From Sulfurospirillum sp. SCADC (lineage in GTDB: Bacteria > Campylobacterota > Campylobacteria > Campylobacterales > Sulfurospirillaceae), in contig NZ_JQGK01000006.1 in the NCBI RefSeq assembly GCF_000743525.1, positions 1 through 64,000 of the forward strand: DNA of 64,000 nt, read 5' to 3'. Shown piece by piece: positions 49,845-58,389 of this stretch (within the stretch, counting starts at the first letter, position 1; the number at the start of each line of letters is the position of its first letter). The notes under the pieces were generated by a model. That model had not been told where the DNA came from, did no database searches, and was given only the letters and a program-made list of their open reading frames with translations. The translations under genes and the position numbers were made by a program.

Positions 49845-50831
49845 ATGGTTTTAGAAAAGTTTGATGTCTCCATCACCAATGCGAGTAAAGGAATGGCACT
49901 GATGCTGATTTTGTGGCATCATCTTTTCTATGAAAAGCCTGAAATGGGCTTGATCGTCTTTCAAACAGCACTTTTGGCGAAAGTCTGTGTGGGCATTTAT
50001 GTGGTGCTCAGTGGGTATGGTTTGGCGGAATCTGTGAAGAAAAAAGGGTTGGAACTGGGCGTTTTTTACAAGCGACGTTTGCTAAAACTGTACATGAATT
50101 ACTGGCTGATCGCGCTTATTTTTGTGCCGATTGGTGTCTGGTTTATGGAAAGGTCGCTTTCAAGCGTTTACGGCGAGCATGTTTTTCAAGGCTTTATGCT
50201 TCAAATGCTAGGTATCCATATGTTCACGTGGGTTGGTTATGGTTACAATGCAACATGGTGGTTTATGAGCCTGATCATCGTGCTATACGCTATTTTCCCC
50301 TTGGTGAATGTCTTAACGAAAAAATACCACCTCTGGTTTTTAGCCTTTTGTGCATGGCTTCTCTTTTTCCCCATTCCCTTGGTCAATGACTGGATATTCC
50401 CTTTTGCGGTGGGCGTGTACCTTTCGCAAAAAGATGGGTTTGTCAAACTGCTCATTTGGCTCGATAAACAAGGTAAAGCACGCTTTATCACGCTTGCGAT
50501 TTTAACCGTGTGCGTGGCGTGGTATAGACAAAATGGCTGGCTTTTTGACAGTGTCCGTGCCGATACATTTTTTGCGATTTTACTGATCCTTTGGACAACG
50601 GAACTGGTTGTTTTTTCACCCTTGGCAAAAAAAGCGTTTGAGTTTGTGGGCGTACATTCGTTTAATATTTTCTTATTTCACACGTTCATTTACTACTACT
50701 ATTTTCCTGATTTTATCTACAGTTTTCACTATCCCGTAATGATCTTTGCAGTACTTTTGGGGGTTTGTTTGGTGATCTCCGTAGGAATCGAGAGCTTTAA
50801 GAAGAAAATTGGATTTGATAAATTGATTTAA
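49845..50831 (+). CDS. Membrane acyltransferase, acyltransferase-3 family
   Basis: A 328-residue polytopic protein with about ten TM helices. LILWHHLFY near residue 22 holds the conserved His of the acyltransferase-3 family, and ending segments (FNIFLFHTFIYYYYF) fit. These enzymes acetylate or acylate cell-surface glycans such as exopolysaccharide or O-antigen. GGAGC precedes the ATG; start is 28 bases after thiE. The target sugar is unknown. Confidence 0.78.
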   Translation: MVLEKFDVSITNASKGMALMLILWHHLFYEKPEMGLIVFQTALLAKVCVGIYVVLSGYGLAESVKKKGLELGVFYKRRLLKLYMNYWLIALIFVPIGVWFMERSLSSVYGEHVFQGFMLQMLGIHMFTWVGYGYNATWWFMSLIIVLYAIFPLVNVLTKKYHLWFLAFCAWLLFFPIPLVNDWIFPFAVGVYLSQKDGFVKLLIWLDKQGKARFITLAILTVCVAWYRQNGWLFDSVRADTFFAILLILWTTELVVFSPLAKKAFEFVGVHSFNIFLFHTFIYYYYFPDFIYSFHYPVMIFAVLLGVCLVISVGIESFKKKIGFDKLI

Positions 50832-50838
50832 AAATAGC

Positions 50839-50869
50839 TTCCAAACCCACTTGTTTTACGGGTTTGGAA
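50839..50869 (+). terminator. Terminator after acyltransferase gene
   Basis: TTCCAAACCC (50839-50848) pairs with GGGTTTGGAA (50860-50869), 11-base loop, directly followed by CTTTACATGTAAA, so the palindrome occupies the place of a T-tail. Confidence 0.75.
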
Positions 50870-50884
50870 ACTTTACATGTAAAT

Positions 50885-50977
50885 AGATTTCTTGCAAAAT
50901 TGCAAGAAATCTTCTGCCTCGAAGAGGCAAGCTTTAGCGCCATAGCGGCGTAGCGTAGGTTATTAGGCTTTGCCTAA
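50885..50977. repeat. Intergenic hairpin cluster C
   Basis: A run of stems between two convergent genes: AGATTTCTTGCAA with exact inverse (50885-50897/50900-50912), TGCCTC/GAGGCA (50915-50929), and TTAGGC/GCCTAA (50963-50977). The first stem resembles the hairpin at 43830 (TTCTTGCAA core). Overall similarity to repeats A and B is too weak to claim one family, though layout is alike. Confidence 0.55.
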
Positions 50978-50994
50978 CAACCGTGATAAAATGG

Positions 50995-51507
50995 TTAAAT
51001 CAGTGCTGATTTTTGCACAAATTTTTCACTTAAGTGGTTAAACTCGGCACTCTCCACCCATGTTTCGGGAGCACTCACATACTCGACGATGTTTTCTAAA
51101 AGCACATAATGGGCATGTTCCTCTTCGGCAATGCGTAAAAAGGCATTTCTTTGTTCACCCTCTTCAAGCATCAACGCTTTTTCGGTGTAAAATTTGTAAC
51201 TGCTCTCTTCAGAGCGTAAGGCATTTTTGTAGAGGTTGATGTGATCTTCGGTAAAACAGGGCACGTGATTTGATTTTTGCATCTTCTCAAAGATGTTTTT
51301 GGTGTGTTTGAACAGATCGACACTGGGAACAGTTGGAATGGCTCTGTTTTGGTTCATCTTCTCAAAAATATGGTAGTGTTTGACCTCTTCTTCGGCAAGC
51401 ATCGTCCATATAGACTTTAAGCCTGCATCATCGGTTTTTGTTGCAAGCTCTCTGTAGTAGAGCTCCCCATCTTTTTCCGCTTTCATCGCGTATTCATAAA
51501 CGTTCAT
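50995..51507 (-). CDS. Rubrerythrin-like ferritin-fold diiron protein
   Basis: A 170-residue four-helix protein with two rubrerythrin-type halves: EKDGELYYRELA and AEEEVKHYHIF (first Glu plus ExxH), then RSEESSYKFYTEKA and AEEEHAHYVLL (second set). There is no rubredoxin domain. It probably binds a diiron centre and acts in peroxide handling or iron storage in the cytoplasm, fitting a microaerophile. Convergent with the acyltransferase gene. Confidence 0.83.
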   Translation of the reverse strand: MNVYEYAMKAEKDGELYYRELATKTDDAGLKSIWTMLAEEEVKHYHIFEKMNQNRAIPTVPSVDLFKHTKNIFEKMQKSNHVPCFTEDHINLYKNALRSEESSYKFYTEKALMLEEGEQRNAFLRIAEEEHAHYVLLENIVEYVSAPETWVESAEFNHLSEKFVQKSALI

Positions 51508-51595
51508 CGTACACCCCTTTTGTGATAGTTTGATAAAGTAAATCTATATCCATTTTATAAGAAATCTATGATAAAAGTCTGATAAAGAATCAATC

Positions 51596-52252
51596 TTAAT
51601 TCATTATCAGCAATAAAACCATAAAAAAGTGAAATGTAGAACCTCCTAAGACGAAAAAATGCCAGATAGCGTGGTTGAGATAGAGTTTTCTCCAGACGTA
51701 AAAGATAACACCAACCGTATACGTGACGCCTCCGGCTATTAGAAGTGAAAGGGTCAGGGTGTCCAGATTGGTGAGGAGTGTTTTAAACACACCAACCACC
51801 ATCCATCCCATTAAGATATAAAGAATAACCGCAGGGCGATGAAAGCGATGGGGGAAAAAAAGATTGAGACTAACCCCAACGGCTGCAATCGCCCACGCAA
51901 TGCCAAAAAGTACCCATCCCGTAACCCCTTGGATGCCGAGCAAACTAATCGGCGTATAGGTTCCTGCAATGAGAATGTAAATGGCACAATGGTCAATGAG
52001 CTGCAAAATAGATTTTGTTTTTGGGGCGCATATGGCGTGATAAAGGGTAGAGGCTCCGTACATAACGATCAAAGAGAGTCCAAAAACGACAGCACTCGCG
52101 ATCTTTGCGCCATCACCACTTTGTCCTGCAAAAACGCACAAAATACTCAGCGCACTCACACTGAGCAATAACCCAAGTCCATGAATGCTACTATGCCAAA
52201 TCTCTTCCATTAAAGAGTAGTCGTGTGATGTTGCGATGGTATCTCCTTTCAA
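51596..52252 (-). CDS. Hemolysin III/YqfA (PAQR-type) membrane protein
   Basis: A 218-residue protein with seven TM helices. Family marks: EEIWHSSIHGLGLLLS at the N terminus, STLYHAI (about 68), DHCAIYILIAGTYTP (about 88-102) and LNHAIWHFFVLGGSTFHFF near the end; the His/Asp residues could bind a metal. True cell lysis activity is doubtful for most members; membrane homeostasis is more likely. An AAAGGAGAT site precedes the start. Confidence 0.88.
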   Translation of the reverse strand: MKGDTIATSHDYSLMEEIWHSSIHGLGLLLSVSALSILCVFAGQSGDGAKIASAVVFGLSLIVMYGASTLYHAICAPKTKSILQLIDHCAIYILIAGTYTPISLLGIQGVTGWVLFGIAWAIAAVGVSLNLFFPHRFHRPAVILYILMGWMVVGVFKTLLTNLDTLTLSLLIAGGVTYTVGVIFYVWRKLYLNHAIWHFFVLGGSTFHFFMVLLLIMN

Positions 52253-52332
52253 AGAATTTCGTAAGAGAGTGTCTTTATTATACTGCGATTTTGCCGATTT
52301 AGTTCACATCAGCTATTTGGGGGCAAAAAGCT

Positions 52333-53322
52333 ATGATTATCGAATCATCATCACTGACATTACAGTCAAATCATGAGGCGCTGGAAAACAGTACAGCGTA
52401 TAGGCGCACAACCGATACAGATGTGCAAACACTCACACGCATCCGCGAAGCAGAAACGTTACAGCTTCAAGCAACAGGAAATGTCACGACACAATCAGGC
52501 GATGTCTTGGATATTAGCTTGCAGAGTACGTTGGAGCGCTATGATCGTTATGAGACCTTTACCTCTCAGTCCATTGCTTCTTTGATGGACCCTTTGGTGA
52601 TTAATCTGAGTGGCGGACTCGCCGATGTTGACGCATTAAACACCTTTTTGTTTGATCTAAACAGTGATGGCTCAGCCGATGAGATGTCACTCTTGGGACA
52701 CAATAACGGATTTTTAACCTATGATAAAAACGAAAATGGTATCATTGATGATGGCAGCGAACTCTTTGGTACCCAAAGTGGCGATGGATTTGCTGATCTA
52801 GCACAGTACGATGATGATGGCAATGGGTGGATCGATGAGAACGATAGCATCTTCCCTATGCTAAAAATTTGGCAAAAAAGTGCTTTGGAAGATAGCCTGA
52901 TCTCTCTAAGTCAAGCCCAAGTGGGAGCGCTTTTATTGGAGAGTGCGGACTCTTCATTTACCTACAAAAAGGGTGCCGATACCAATGCCCAGCTTCAAGA
53001 AAGCAGCGTTGTTCTTTTTGAAAATGGCAAAGTAGGGTGGGTGTCGCATGTCGATTTTGCGATCACTTCGACGCAAGAGCAGAGCGGTCAAACAAGCACG
53101 CCAAGCCTTACTGCCAGTACGAGCAGTGTTTTAAGTGCGTCACTTGGGAAACTTAAACAATCCTCCTCTTCGGATCTTGGGGAAAATCTACTCTCTTCGC
53201 TTAAAAATAGACTCAAAGTTTTACATGCTAAACTTGCGAAGACGCATGATGAAAGTGAAAAAAGTGGCATTATCATGCAAATCCTCAAAATCTCCATGCA
53301 AATTGCGCAACTGGGTGGTTAA
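52333..53322 (+). CDS. Calcium-binding EF-hand-like protein, role unknown
   Basis: A 329-residue acidic protein without a signal peptide. Three EF-hand-like loops stand in the middle: DLNSDGSADE (about 115), DKNENGIIDDGSELFG (about 135-150) and DDDGNGWIDENDSIF (about 162-176). This arrangement is seen as a module in RTX adhesins and related secreted proteins. Ser/Thr-rich stretch (about 240-275), then a helical C terminus. It could be exported by the type I system at 9-13 kb, but has no RTX repeats; this link is a guess. A 14-bp palindrome (53323-53336) follows the stop. Confidence 0.65.
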   Translation: MIIESSSLTLQSNHEALENSTAYRRTTDTDVQTLTRIREAETLQLQATGNVTTQSGDVLDISLQSTLERYDRYETFTSQSIASLMDPLVINLSGGLADVDALNTFLFDLNSDGSADEMSLLGHNNGFLTYDKNENGIIDDGSELFGTQSGDGFADLAQYDDDGNGWIDENDSIFPMLKIWQKSALEDSLISLSQAQVGALLLESADSSFTYKKGADTNAQLQESSVVLFENGKVGWVSHVDFAITSTQEQSGQTSTPSLTASTSSVLSASLGKLKQSSSSDLGENLLSSLKNRLKVLHAKLAKTHDESEKSGIIMQILKISMQIAQLGG

Positions 53323-53376
53323 CCTAAAGCTTTAGGCGGTACAATTTTACATCTTTACATGTAAAAGGAGATTACG

Positions 53377-54003
53377 ATGCTTGAGCTTCAAACCATTGTG
53401 ATGTTTGTGACCGCTTCAACCTTGTTAGCCCTTGCTCCAGGACCTGACATCCTCTTTGTTTTAACCCAATCTATGAGCAAGGGAAGTCGTTCTGGCATTG
53501 TCATAGCCCTAGGTCTTTGCAGCGGGCTCATCTTTCACACAACCGCCGTTGCTTTGGGTGTTGCGGTGATTTTTCAAACCTCGGCTTTAGCCTTTACCCT
53601 TCTCAAATTCGTGGGAGCTGCGTATCTTTTGTACCTCGCATTTATGGCATTTAAAGATGCCAGTAAGAGTAAACTCGAATCGTCTAAAAGCCGCCTCAGT
53701 CTCGTTTCACTTTACAAACGTGGCATTTTGATGAACATCACCAACCCAAAAGTTTCCATCTTTTTTCTAGCGTTTTTACCGCAATTCACCAACCCTGAAG
53801 TGGGCAATGTTACTGGGCAAATTTTTACGTTGGGCGCTTTGTTTATGCTCAGTGCCTTTGTGGTTTTCACCTTGGTCTCCTTGCTTGCAGGTCGTGTGGG
53901 TGCATGGTTTTCCAAAACCAAAAACGGTGAGAAAATTCTCAACCGCGTTGCTGGAACCATCTTTGCAGCATTGGCTGTTAAATTAGCCTTTACATCCAAA
54001 TAG
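53377..54003 (+). CDS. LysE/RhtB-family amino acid exporter
   Basis: A 208-residue protein with six TM helices. PGPDILFVLTQSMSKGSRSGIVIALG (about 22-47) is the LysE/RhtB signature, and NPKVSIFFLAFLPQF (about 125-139) the second one. Exports homoserine, threonine or another amino acid by family. AAAGGAG from the flank of a TTACATGTAA copy (53355) acts as ribosome site. Confidence 0.88.
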   Translation: MLELQTIVMFVTASTLLALAPGPDILFVLTQSMSKGSRSGIVIALGLCSGLIFHTTAVALGVAVIFQTSALAFTLLKFVGAAYLLYLAFMAFKDASKSKLESSKSRLSLVSLYKRGILMNITNPKVSIFFLAFLPQFTNPEVGNVTGQIFTLGALFMLSAFVVFTLVSLLAGRVGAWFSKTKNGEKILNRVAGTIFAALAVKLAFTSK

Positions 54004-54013
54004 GGCTTACACG

Positions 54014-54106
54014 ATGAAAAAAAGTCAACTCTTAGCCGTCATTCTTGCGCTCTTTGCAGGAGTGTTACTTATTGAAATCATTTTACAAAATATAGTAGGC
54101 TCGTAA
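54014..54106 (+). CDS. Possible 30-residue membrane miniprotein
   Basis: A short frame after the exporter gene: MKKSQLLAVILALFAG start, one hydrophobic helix, end QNIVGS. Only weak AGGG upstream. Lys-rich start and a single TM helix are typical of real bacterial miniproteins, and a promoter for the next operon begins after its stop. No homology can be judged by eye. Confidence 0.35.
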   Translation: MKKSQLLAVILALFAGVLLIEIILQNIVGS

Positions 54107-54120
54107 AAAATATCATACGT

Positions 54121-54148
54121 TTGTGTGACATAGTTGTTACGATATAAT
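54121..54148 (+). promoter_or_regulatory. Promoter of the lut operon
   Basis: TTGTGT (54121-54126) and a perfect TATAAT (54143-54148), 16-base spacer, 28 bases before the lutA start. GGAG at 54167-54170 is the ribosome site. Confidence 0.6.
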
Positions 54149-54175
54149 GAAAAAATTAGAATTAATGGAGTAGAG

Positions 54176-54919
54176 ATGAAAATAGGTCTTTTTATCCCCT
54201 GTTTTATGAACGAGTTATACCCTGAAGCCTCCATGGCAACACTCAAGGTGCTGGAAAATTTGGGGTTAGATGTGGAGTATCCGCTGGAACAAACCTGTTG
54301 TGGACAAGCCCAAGCCAACACAGGTTGCACGAAAGAGACCGCGGTTTTAGCCGAACGTTTTTTAAAAATCTTCAAAGATTACGACTACATCGTAGCACCC
54401 AGTGGAAGCTGTGTGAGCATGGTGCGTCATAACTATGCCCAGTTTTTAGAGGGACGTGATGGGTTTGAGCGCATGCGTTCACACACCTTTGAACTCATCG
54501 AATTTTTACACGATGTGATCAAGCCAACTTCGATGAATGCTTCGTTTCCTCACAAAGTCGGCATTCACAACAGTTGCCATGCGCACAGAGAGCTTGGCAT
54601 GGCGAGCATGAGTGAGAAAAATGTACCTGAGTTTTCCAAAATCAAAAATTTACTCGACAAAGTGGAAGGCATCAGCTACTCTGAGCTCACGCGTAAAGAT
54701 GAATGCTGTGGCTTTGGCGGTACGTTTTCCGTGAGTGAAGAAGCGATGAGTGTGGCGATGGGGCGAGCGCGTTTGCAAGACCATTTGGATGCTGGCAGTG
54801 AGTACATCACGGGGGTGGATATGTCGTGTTTGATGCACATGCAAGGCGTGATTGATCGCGAAAAAATGCCGCTTAAAACGATCTATATCGCTCAAATTTT
54901 AGCAGGAGATCTCCAATGA
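54176..54919 (+). CDS. lutA: Lactate utilization protein A (Cys-rich CCG-domain subunit)
   Basis: A 247-residue cytoplasmic subunit with two CCG domains: TCCGQAQANTG (about 41) and ECCGFGGTFS (about 178), plus HNSCHAHRELG (about 127). Homologous to GlpC/HdrB-type heterodisulfide subunits. With LutB and LutC it oxidises L-lactate to pyruvate. Start 54176 (MKIGLFIPCF) fits the family and the GGAG site; the frame opens 42 bases earlier without one. Overlaps lutB by 4 bp. Confidence 0.92.
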   Translation: MKIGLFIPCFMNELYPEASMATLKVLENLGLDVEYPLEQTCCGQAQANTGCTKETAVLAERFLKIFKDYDYIVAPSGSCVSMVRHNYAQFLEGRDGFERMRSHTFELIEFLHDVIKPTSMNASFPHKVGIHNSCHAHRELGMASMSEKNVPEFSKIKNLLDKVEGISYSELTRKDECCGFGGTFSVSEEAMSVAMGRARLQDHLDAGSEYITGVDMSCLMHMQGVIDREKMPLKTIYIAQILAGDLQ

Positions 54920-56289
54920 GTCACAATCACTCTGAACTGGCCGATAAATTTGCGAGCAACGTTGAGCGTATGAAATGGCACGACAAAGCATTGTGGTTTG
55001 TTCGTGTCAAACGCGACAATCAAGCCAAAAGCTTGGACGAGTGGGAAGAGCTACGCAATACCGCCGATAAAATCAAATCACATACACTGGCGCATTTAGA
55101 TGAGTATCTTGAACAGTTTGAAAAAAATGCCTTAGCACGGGGTATTCGCGTGCATTGGGCGAAAGATGCGAAAGAGCACAACGAGATCGTTTTAGATTTA
55201 TTGCGTTCTCACAACGCTAAGATGATCGTCAAAAGCAAATCCATGCTCACCGAAGAGTGCCATCTGAATCCTTACTTGGAAGAGCACGGCATCGAAGTGG
55301 TCGACACCGATTTGGGTGAGCGCATCGTACAACTACGCAATGAGCCACCTTCGCACATCGTTCTTCCAGCGATTCACCTCAAAAAAGAGGACGTTGGAAC
55401 GACGTTTGAAAAATTTTTAAACACCCAAAAAGGCAATTCCGATCCGACCTATTTGACCCGTGCGGCGCGTGCGCATTTGCGTGAAAAATTTGTGGGTGCC
55501 GATGCGGCAATGACAGGTGTCAACTTTGCCATCGCCGAAACGGGTGGCATCGTGGTCTGTACCAATGAGGGCAATGCCGACTTGGGTGCAAGTTTACCGA
55601 AGCTTCATATCGCGTGTATGGGCATTGAGAAGATCATTCCTCGCCTGAAAGATCTCAGCATCTTTACGCGCCTTTTAGCCAGAAGTGCCACGGGTCAGCC
55701 TGTCACAACCTACACATCGCACTATCATGGCGCCGTGGAAGGTGGTGAAATGCACGTGGTCATCGTGGACAATGGAAGAACTAAAATCCTCGCCGATAAA
55801 CGTTACGTCAAATCGCTTCAGTGCATTCGCTGTGGTGCGTGTTTGAACACATGCCCGATATACCGTAGAAGCGGTGGATACAGTTATGGTTACGTCATTC
55901 CAGGACCGATTGGTTCAACGTTGGCTCCAAGTCGTGATCTTAAAAAATACTACAGCTTGCCGTTTGCCTGCTCTCTGTGTTTTTCATGCTCCAACGTCTG
56001 TCCTGTCAAAGTGGATTTGGCTGATCAGCTCTATTTAAAACGCCAAGATGTGGTCGATGCGGGCTATCTAAGTCCTGTCAAACACAATGCTTTGAAGATG
56101 GCGACATGGCTGATGTGCCGTCCAAAACTGATGGACTTTGCAGGCTTTATGGCGCGTAAAATGGTACCACTTTTGCCGCGCGCACTGGTTTATTCAAAAT
56201 TCAACCTCTGGGGCAAAAATAGAGAGTTGCCGCCATTTCCCAAAAACAGTTTTAAAGAACTTTACAAAGTGAAAAAGGGTATCAAATGA
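54916..56289 (+). CDS. lutB: Lactate utilization protein B (iron-sulfur LUD protein)
   Basis: A 457-residue protein: LUD domain (about 60-290; ITGVNFAIAETG-like, DAAMTGVNFAIAETGG), then two 4Fe-4S ferredoxin motifs (CIRCGACLNTCPIY at about 302-315 and CSLCFSCSNVCPVK at about 353-366), and a C-terminal tail. It carries the electrons from lactate oxidation. 4-bp overlaps on both sides show coupling with lutA and lutC. Confidence 0.93.
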   Translation: MSHNHSELADKFASNVERMKWHDKALWFVRVKRDNQAKSLDEWEELRNTADKIKSHTLAHLDEYLEQFEKNALARGIRVHWAKDAKEHNEIVLDLLRSHNAKMIVKSKSMLTEECHLNPYLEEHGIEVVDTDLGERIVQLRNEPPSHIVLPAIHLKKEDVGTTFEKFLNTQKGNSDPTYLTRAARAHLREKFVGADAAMTGVNFAIAETGGIVVCTNEGNADLGASLPKLHIACMGIEKIIPRLKDLSIFTRLLARSATGQPVTTYTSHYHGAVEGGEMHVVIVDNGRTKILADKRYVKSLQCIRCGACLNTCPIYRRSGGYSYGYVIPGPIGSTLAPSRDLKKYYSLPFACSLCFSCSNVCPVKVDLADQLYLKRQDVVDAGYLSPVKHNALKMATWLMCRPKLMDFAGFMARKMVPLLPRALVYSKFNLWGKNRELPPFPKNSFKELYKVKKGIK

Positions 56290-56876
56290 GTTCACGCGAA
56301 GCCATTTTAAATGCAATCAAAGAGGCAAAACCTCAAAATAGCGAAAGTGCCCTTCCTGAGGTCAACATTCTTCATACGACGTATGATGATTTGGATGCAA
56401 AATTTGCAACAACCCTTGCAGGCGTGGGTGGAAATGCCGTTCATTTGGACTCTTTGAGCGTGGTTGATAGCTACATTAAAGAGCATTACAAAGAAGCAAT
56501 GGTCATTGTCTCAACCGTGGAAGGTTTGTCAACAAACACGAAAGAGCTAGGTGCAACGGATGATCCGCATACGCTTAAAGATGTCGATTTGGCGATCATC
56601 AAAGGTGAATTTGCCGTGGCTGAAAATGGTGCTGTGTGGATCAAAGAAGCCGATGCAAGGCACCGCGCTCTTTATTTTATTACTCAAAAATTGATGATCA
56701 TCGTCCCCAAAGGTGAGATCGTTCACAGCATGCACGAAGCGTATACAAGAGTGAATTTTGGCGATAAAGATGTCTTTGGGCTTTTCATCAGCGGACCTTC
56801 CAAAACCGCTGACATCGAACAATCCCTCGTCATCGGAGCGCATGGCGCTACTGAGGCGTGTGTGGTGTTTATTTAA
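56286..56876 (+). CDS. lutC: Lactate utilization protein C (LUD domain)
   Basis: A 196-residue LUD-domain protein, third subunit of the LutABC lactate oxidation complex. MSSREAILNAIKEAK start and the LAIIKGEFAVAENGAVW block (about 110) match the family. Last gene of the operon, closed by a terminator. None of the three lut genes holds a TTACATGTAA copy, though one lies just past the terminator. Confidence 0.9.
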   Translation: MSSREAILNAIKEAKPQNSESALPEVNILHTTYDDLDAKFATTLAGVGGNAVHLDSLSVVDSYIKEHYKEAMVIVSTVEGLSTNTKELGATDDPHTLKDVDLAIIKGEFAVAENGAVWIKEADARHRALYFITQKLMIIVPKGEIVHSMHEAYTRVNFGDKDVFGLFISGPSKTADIEQSLVIGAHGATEACVVFI

Positions 56877-56883
56877 ATATATT

Positions 56884-56908
56884 GCCTCGTAAATATTATT
56901 TACGAGGC
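56884..56908 (+). terminator. Terminator of the lut operon
   Basis: GCCTCGTAAAT (56884-56894) with exact inverse ATTTACGAGGC (56898-56908), 3-base loop. Followed by TTTACATGTAAA, so the palindrome again stands in for the T-tail. Confidence 0.85.
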
Positions 56909-56948
56909 TTTACATGTAAACATGAGCGCTGAGTTCTTATTTATTTCA

Positions 56949-57506
56949 TCAATCTTTTTCTATTTTTCCATTTAAAACATTTAAGTAAATTTTATTACTA
57001 CTTCTCATTGCACCACAATATATAAAATAATAGTTTTCGCCCCTTGTTTTTATTGTTGATTGTCCCCACGGTCCAAATTTTTCAAAATCTTTTAGTGTAC
57101 ATTTTCCTTGTTTGATCAATTCTTCAGAAGCTTTTATCATTACATCAGAATATTTTTCAAAATCATCAGAGTTTTCGATATATTTTTTAACAAGAGAATT
57201 AGATTCAATTATTTTTTTAACAGGTTTTTCAGCTGATAGAGCATTTACCGAGACCCAGCGAGCGACAGTACCATCTACTCCTTCAGACCATCCATCATAG
57301 TATTTTGAAACACGCGCATAGTTGTTTTTGATTTCTAAAACAGTAACAGTCTCATATTTTCTCACTTTTCCTGTTTCTTTGCCTTTATCGCTCGCCGAAA
57401 GCAAAACTTTGGCAGAATCACTTTTAACATAATTTTCTCCAAGTTTTATTCCTGCTGAAAACAATGTTGTTGTGAATAACACTAAAAATATAAGTATACT
57501 TTTCAT
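56949..57506 (-). CDS. Secreted protein with SH3-like domain
   Basis: A 185-residue protein with a signal peptide (about 1-18, ending LFSA). Residues 20-95 look like a bacterial SH3 domain (KVRKYETVTVLEIKNNYARVSKYYDGWSEG, then RWVSVNAL); the rest is unassigned, with two Cys residues (about 137 and 163) that could pair. The gene is more AT-rich than its surroundings, has no TTACATGTAA, and is next to the TIR-like gene, suggesting both arrived together. Role unknown. Confidence 0.65.
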   Translation of the reverse strand: MKSILIFLVLFTTTLFSAGIKLGENYVKSDSAKVLLSASDKGKETGKVRKYETVTVLEIKNNYARVSKYYDGWSEGVDGTVARWVSVNALSAEKPVKKIIESNSLVKKYIENSDDFEKYSDVMIKASEELIKQGKCTLKDFEKFGPWGQSTIKTRGENYYFIYCGAMRSSNKIYLNVLNGKIEKD

Positions 57507-57558
57507 TATTTACGCCTTTTTATTTAAATAAAGAATCTTATAATATGAAAGCATATAA

Positions 57559-58389
57559 TTAAATACTATCTTTGCTTACGCTATAACCTGAAGCTTTAAG
57601 TTCTTCTACAAGTTTATATTGCCAACCCCCATGTTCATCCATTTGTGTATAAACTAGACCACTTATATCACTAGGTGTTTCGACTTTATCTTTTACTAAT
57701 GCCATAGTATTTTCTCTTCCAAGTCTTGCCATCAAATAACCATGTTCTAAAACTACATTTTGTCTAGCCCGCGATTTAAGTTGATTAGGTGTTTTCCCAC
57801 CCACATCGCAAGCTGTATATAATACAACTCCAAAGCCCACTTCATTTGACAATCTTTCTATTTTTTCAATTATAGTATTCCCTTTGCTTGGTTCATCTCG
57901 TAATACAATTGGTTCTAATCCTAATTTTCTTAATATCTCCGAAACTTGGACTATTGCTAATTCATCGTGCCCATGTACTATGAATACTTTAGTTTTAGGG
58001 GTATTATCTGATACATTAATGACATTTACTGTTATATTTTCGAATTTTGTAGTTACTAAATCGAATGAAATATTCTTATCCCATTCGTTTACCCTATCCA
58101 TTACTGATTCAATTAATGCTTTTGAATCATTTATAGCTTTATGATATTTATTTAATTCTGTAGTGCCTCCCCAAACTTTATCTAAACCTTGTTGTTGTGG
58201 ATTGTCGATAAATTTTAAATCTTTATGTTCATTGAAATATTTAGTCATATGAGGAATAGATTCTAAGGTGTATTCAATTTTTCTATACCATTTGTCATAT
58301 TCTTGATTACTATTTGGTTGATAAGCTGGTAATGTATCTGCTTTTTGTAGTAAATTATTTAATTTTTCTAATAACTCAATTTTTGTCAT
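57559..58389 (-). CDS. TIR-like nucleotide-binding protein (Cap12/Pycsar-effector type)
   Basis: A 276-residue protein. The C-terminal half (about 130-270) is the TIR-like fold of the Cap12 group: KVFIVHGHDELA (about 134), LGLEPIVLRDEPSKGNTIIEKIE (about 154-176), GFGVVLYTACDVGG and RARQNVVLEHGYLMARLGREN. A Glu in the DEPSKGNTIIEKIE segment or in LEHGY is a candidate NADase residue. The first 130 residues form a helical region of unknown kind. Such proteins can destroy NAD as antiphage effectors. No cyclase, STING-like or other sensor gene is adjacent. AT-rich, no TTACATGTAA. Confidence 0.75.
   Translation of the reverse strand: MTKIELLEKLNNLLQKADTLPAYQPNSNQEYDKWYRKIEYTLESIPHMTKYFNEHKDLKFIDNPQQQGLDKVWGGTTELNKYHKAINDSKALIESVMDRVNEWDKNISFDLVTTKFENITVNVINVSDNTPKTKVFIVHGHDELAIVQVSEILRKLGLEPIVLRDEPSKGNTIIEKIERLSNEVGFGVVLYTACDVGGKTPNQLKSRARQNVVLEHGYLMARLGRENTMALVKDKVETPSDISGLVYTQMDEHGGWQYKLVEELKASGYSVSKDSI

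Noticed and set aside
13953-50977. CRISPR array suggested by repeated intergenic hairpins
   Set aside because: The copies are tens of kilobases apart, in different orientations, with no spacers or cas genes.
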